Source of the DNA: Gammaproteobacteria bacterium RIFCSPHIGHO2_12_FULL_38_11
GTDB lineage: Bacteria; Pseudomonadota; Gammaproteobacteria; Coxiellales; Coxiellaceae
NCBI GenBank assembly: GCA_001801515.1
Contig: MGXX01000075.1
Location: 1 to 45,660, forward strand
Length of the DNA stretch: 45,660 nucleotides
Direction: 5' to 3'
Shown: positions 44,168 through 45,660 of the stretch, in pieces
Position numbering within the stretch: position 1 is the first letter of the stretch
Layout of the letters: the number at the start of each line of letters is the position of its first letter
Made by a program: the position numbers and the translations under genes
The notes under the pieces: model-generated
What the model saw: only the letters and a program-made list of their open reading frames with translations
What the model was told of the DNA's origin: nothing
The model's database searches: none

Positions 44168-45589
44168 GTGACCACCATTTTCCGCCTATTTAAAATTGCT
44201 ACTGTTATATTACAACACGCAATGAATCGTCGCGTATTACCCAAACGTACGCGCTTATTGCGTACACTCAGTTATTTAAACCCTTACAGCTATCAAAAAA
44301 ATCAAGCCCGTGGCGATGCAATTAGAATATCCCTTGAAAAATTAGGCCCGATTTATATTAAATTTGGGCAACTGTTATCAACGCGTTTTGATTTAGTCCC
44401 CGACGATATTTTAATCGAATTGGAAAAATTACAAGATCGCGTGCCGCCTTTTTCCAGTGAATTAGCTATTAAAAAAATAGAGCATGCTTTTGGAAAACCC
44501 ATTGCTGAAATATATTTTACATTTGAGAAAAAACCATTAGCCTCCGCATCCATTGCGCAAGTACATGCAGCGACTTTAAAAACAGGTGAAGACGTTGTTG
44601 TTAAAATTATTCGTCCTCATGTTCAAAAAGTAATTCGACAAGATATTGCCGTGATGAAATTCATTGCAAAAATGATGGAACGCTTCTGGAGACACGGCAA
44701 GCGCTTGCGTGCCATTGCGGTTGTTAAGGAATTTGAAAAAACCATTTATGATGAATTAGATTTAATGCGCGAAGCAGCCAATGCTTCACAATTACGCCGT
44801 AATTTTGCAGATTTTAAAATGATGTATGTACCCAAAATTTACTGGGACACGACGCGCGACCAAGTGATGACAATGGAACGTATTTATGGCGTGCAAATTT
44901 CTGACATAGATGCATTTAGAAAAAATAATGTGAATTTAAAAAAACTTGCAGAATATGGTGTTGAAATATTTTTTACACAGGTCTTTCGCGATGCTTTTTT
45001 TCATGCCGACATGCACCCGGGTAATTTATTTGTCGATATTGCTGACCCTGAAAATCCACGTTACTTAGGGATTGATTTTGGAATTATGGGAACATTATCC
45101 CCCATTGATCAAAATTATTTAGCAGAAAATATTCTAGCATTTTTATCGCGCGACTACAGACGTGTTGCACAATTGCACATTGATTCTGGCTGGGTAAATA
45201 AAAATACGCGACTCGATGAATTTGAATCTGCCATTCGAACTGTCTGCGAACCCATTTTTGAAAAACCCTTATCTGAAATTTCATTTGGCAATTTATTATT
45301 AAAATTATTTCAAACTGCCGAACGTTTTGAAATGACTGTACAACCGCAATTAATATTACTACAAAAAACATTGTTTTATATCGAAAGTCTCGGACGAAAA
45401 TTATATCCCGATTTGGATTTATGGGAAACGGCAAAACCATTTATGACAAAATGGATGCGCAAGCAACGCAGTCCGCGAAGGTTATTAAAATTATTTTTGA
45501 AAGATTTTCACAAAAACGCCACGAAACTTGCAGAACTGCCAATCTTACTTCATGCTTTTTTAACCGGCACATCAAAACATGCTCGTTAA
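44168..45589 (+). CDS. ubiB: UbiB, ADCK-type ubiquinone biosynthesis ATPase
   Basis: Atypical kinase-fold ATPase required for ubiquinone synthesis. Signature KxGQ motif at Lys65-Gln68 (PIYIKFGQLLSTR), the alanine-rich loop ASASIAQVHAA replacing the kinase glycine-rich loop, HADMHPGNLFVD and GIDFG. 473 aa against ~546 in Escherichia: the protein ends after ELPILLHAFLTG and lacks the two C-terminal membrane helices. GTG start. The remaining 71 bp of the window show no gene. Confidence 0.95.
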   Translation: MTTIFRLFKIATVILQHAMNRRVLPKRTRLLRTLSYLNPYSYQKNQARGDAIRISLEKLGPIYIKFGQLLSTRFDLVPDDILIELEKLQDRVPPFSSELAIKKIEHAFGKPIAEIYFTFEKKPLASASIAQVHAATLKTGEDVVVKIIRPHVQKVIRQDIAVMKFIAKMMERFWRHGKRLRAIAVVKEFEKTIYDELDLMREAANASQLRRNFADFKMMYVPKIYWDTTRDQVMTMERIYGVQISDIDAFRKNNVNLKKLAEYGVEIFFTQVFRDAFFHADMHPGNLFVDIADPENPRYLGIDFGIMGTLSPIDQNYLAENILAFLSRDYRRVAQLHIDSGWVNKNTRLDEFESAIRTVCEPIFEKPLSEISFGNLLLKLFQTAERFEMTVQPQLILLQKTLFYIESLGRKLYPDLDLWETAKPFMTKWMRKQRSPRRLLKLFLKDFHKNATKLAELPILLHAFLTGTSKHAR

Positions 45590-45660
45590 ATACAATATTT
45601 TATGTAAATAGGTCATCTAAAACAACTATGCCTGTCACATATTCCTCGGAATAAATATTC

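Noticed and set aside
45421..45654. 77-codon frame at the right edge
   Set aside because: It lies mostly within ubiB in another frame, and its extension past the ubiB stop shows no coding signs.

Overview
The window looks like the chromosome of a gammaproteobacterium, AT-rich (estimated by eye at under 40% G+C), with gene neighbourhoods typical of the class: mrcA<>pilMNOPQ-aroK, mrp<>metG, fmt<>dprA-smg-topA...tsaC, argS-ftsN-hslVU, ubiE-ubiJ-ubiB. No rRNA, tRNA or CRISPR array was seen. I infer a host-associated member of the Legionellales (Legionella/Coxiella/Berkiella-like). Three unrecognised proteins are each preceded by a PmrA-type box (TTAA-N7-TTAA) followed at exactly the same distance by a -10 hexamer, the promoter architecture known for Dot/Icm type IV effectors. 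The taxonomic call is an inference; no dot/icm gene lies in the window.

Layout. 1-3.1 kb: an orphan 186-aa protein with a PmrA-like promoter, a secreted L,D-transpeptidase, then ubiC-ubiA. 3.2-5.9 kb: an 897-aa protein with seven ~57-residue repeats, also behind a PmrA-like box. 6-11.5 kb: PBP1A (mrcA) divergent from a compressed pilus/competence operon in which PilM-like and PilN parts share one polypeptide and a PilP-like motif sits on a short PilQ, then aroK. 11.6-17.1 kb: dacB-prlC converging, with an 80-bp overlap, on hemF and a HAD-like effector candidate. 17.2-25.4 kb: hda, ihfB, metNIQ, dcd, mrp, metG, a lone RnfB-like ferredoxin and nth, with a long GC-rich hairpin between the last two. 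25.4-29.6 kb: a two-TM orphan protein, guaC, gmhB, a truncated ORF6N gene and fmt. 29.7-37.2 kb: dprA-smg-topA and tsaC, separated by an accessory island holding a DUF559 endonuclease gene between 53-bp inverted repeats, a decayed AbiE-type toxin-antitoxin pair and an AAA ATPase. 37.2-45.6 kb: argS, a second paralogous AAA ATPase, a short FtsN, hslVU and ubiE-ubiJ-ubiB.

Together the core genes serve ubiquinone synthesis (ubiC, ubiA, ubiE, ubiJ, ubiB), peptidoglycan metabolism (mrcA, dacB, L,D-transpeptidase), DNA uptake (PilMNOPQ parts, DprA), replication and nucleoid control (Hda, IHF-beta, TopA) and translation (MetG, ArgS, Fmt, TsaC). Accessory material has been inserted between conserved neighbours rather than forming one large island.

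Most promising for follow-up: the shared PmrA-like promoters with their three candidate effectors, the DUF559 cassette, the fused PilM/PilN and PilP/PilQ architecture, and the structured hda-ihfB intergenic region.
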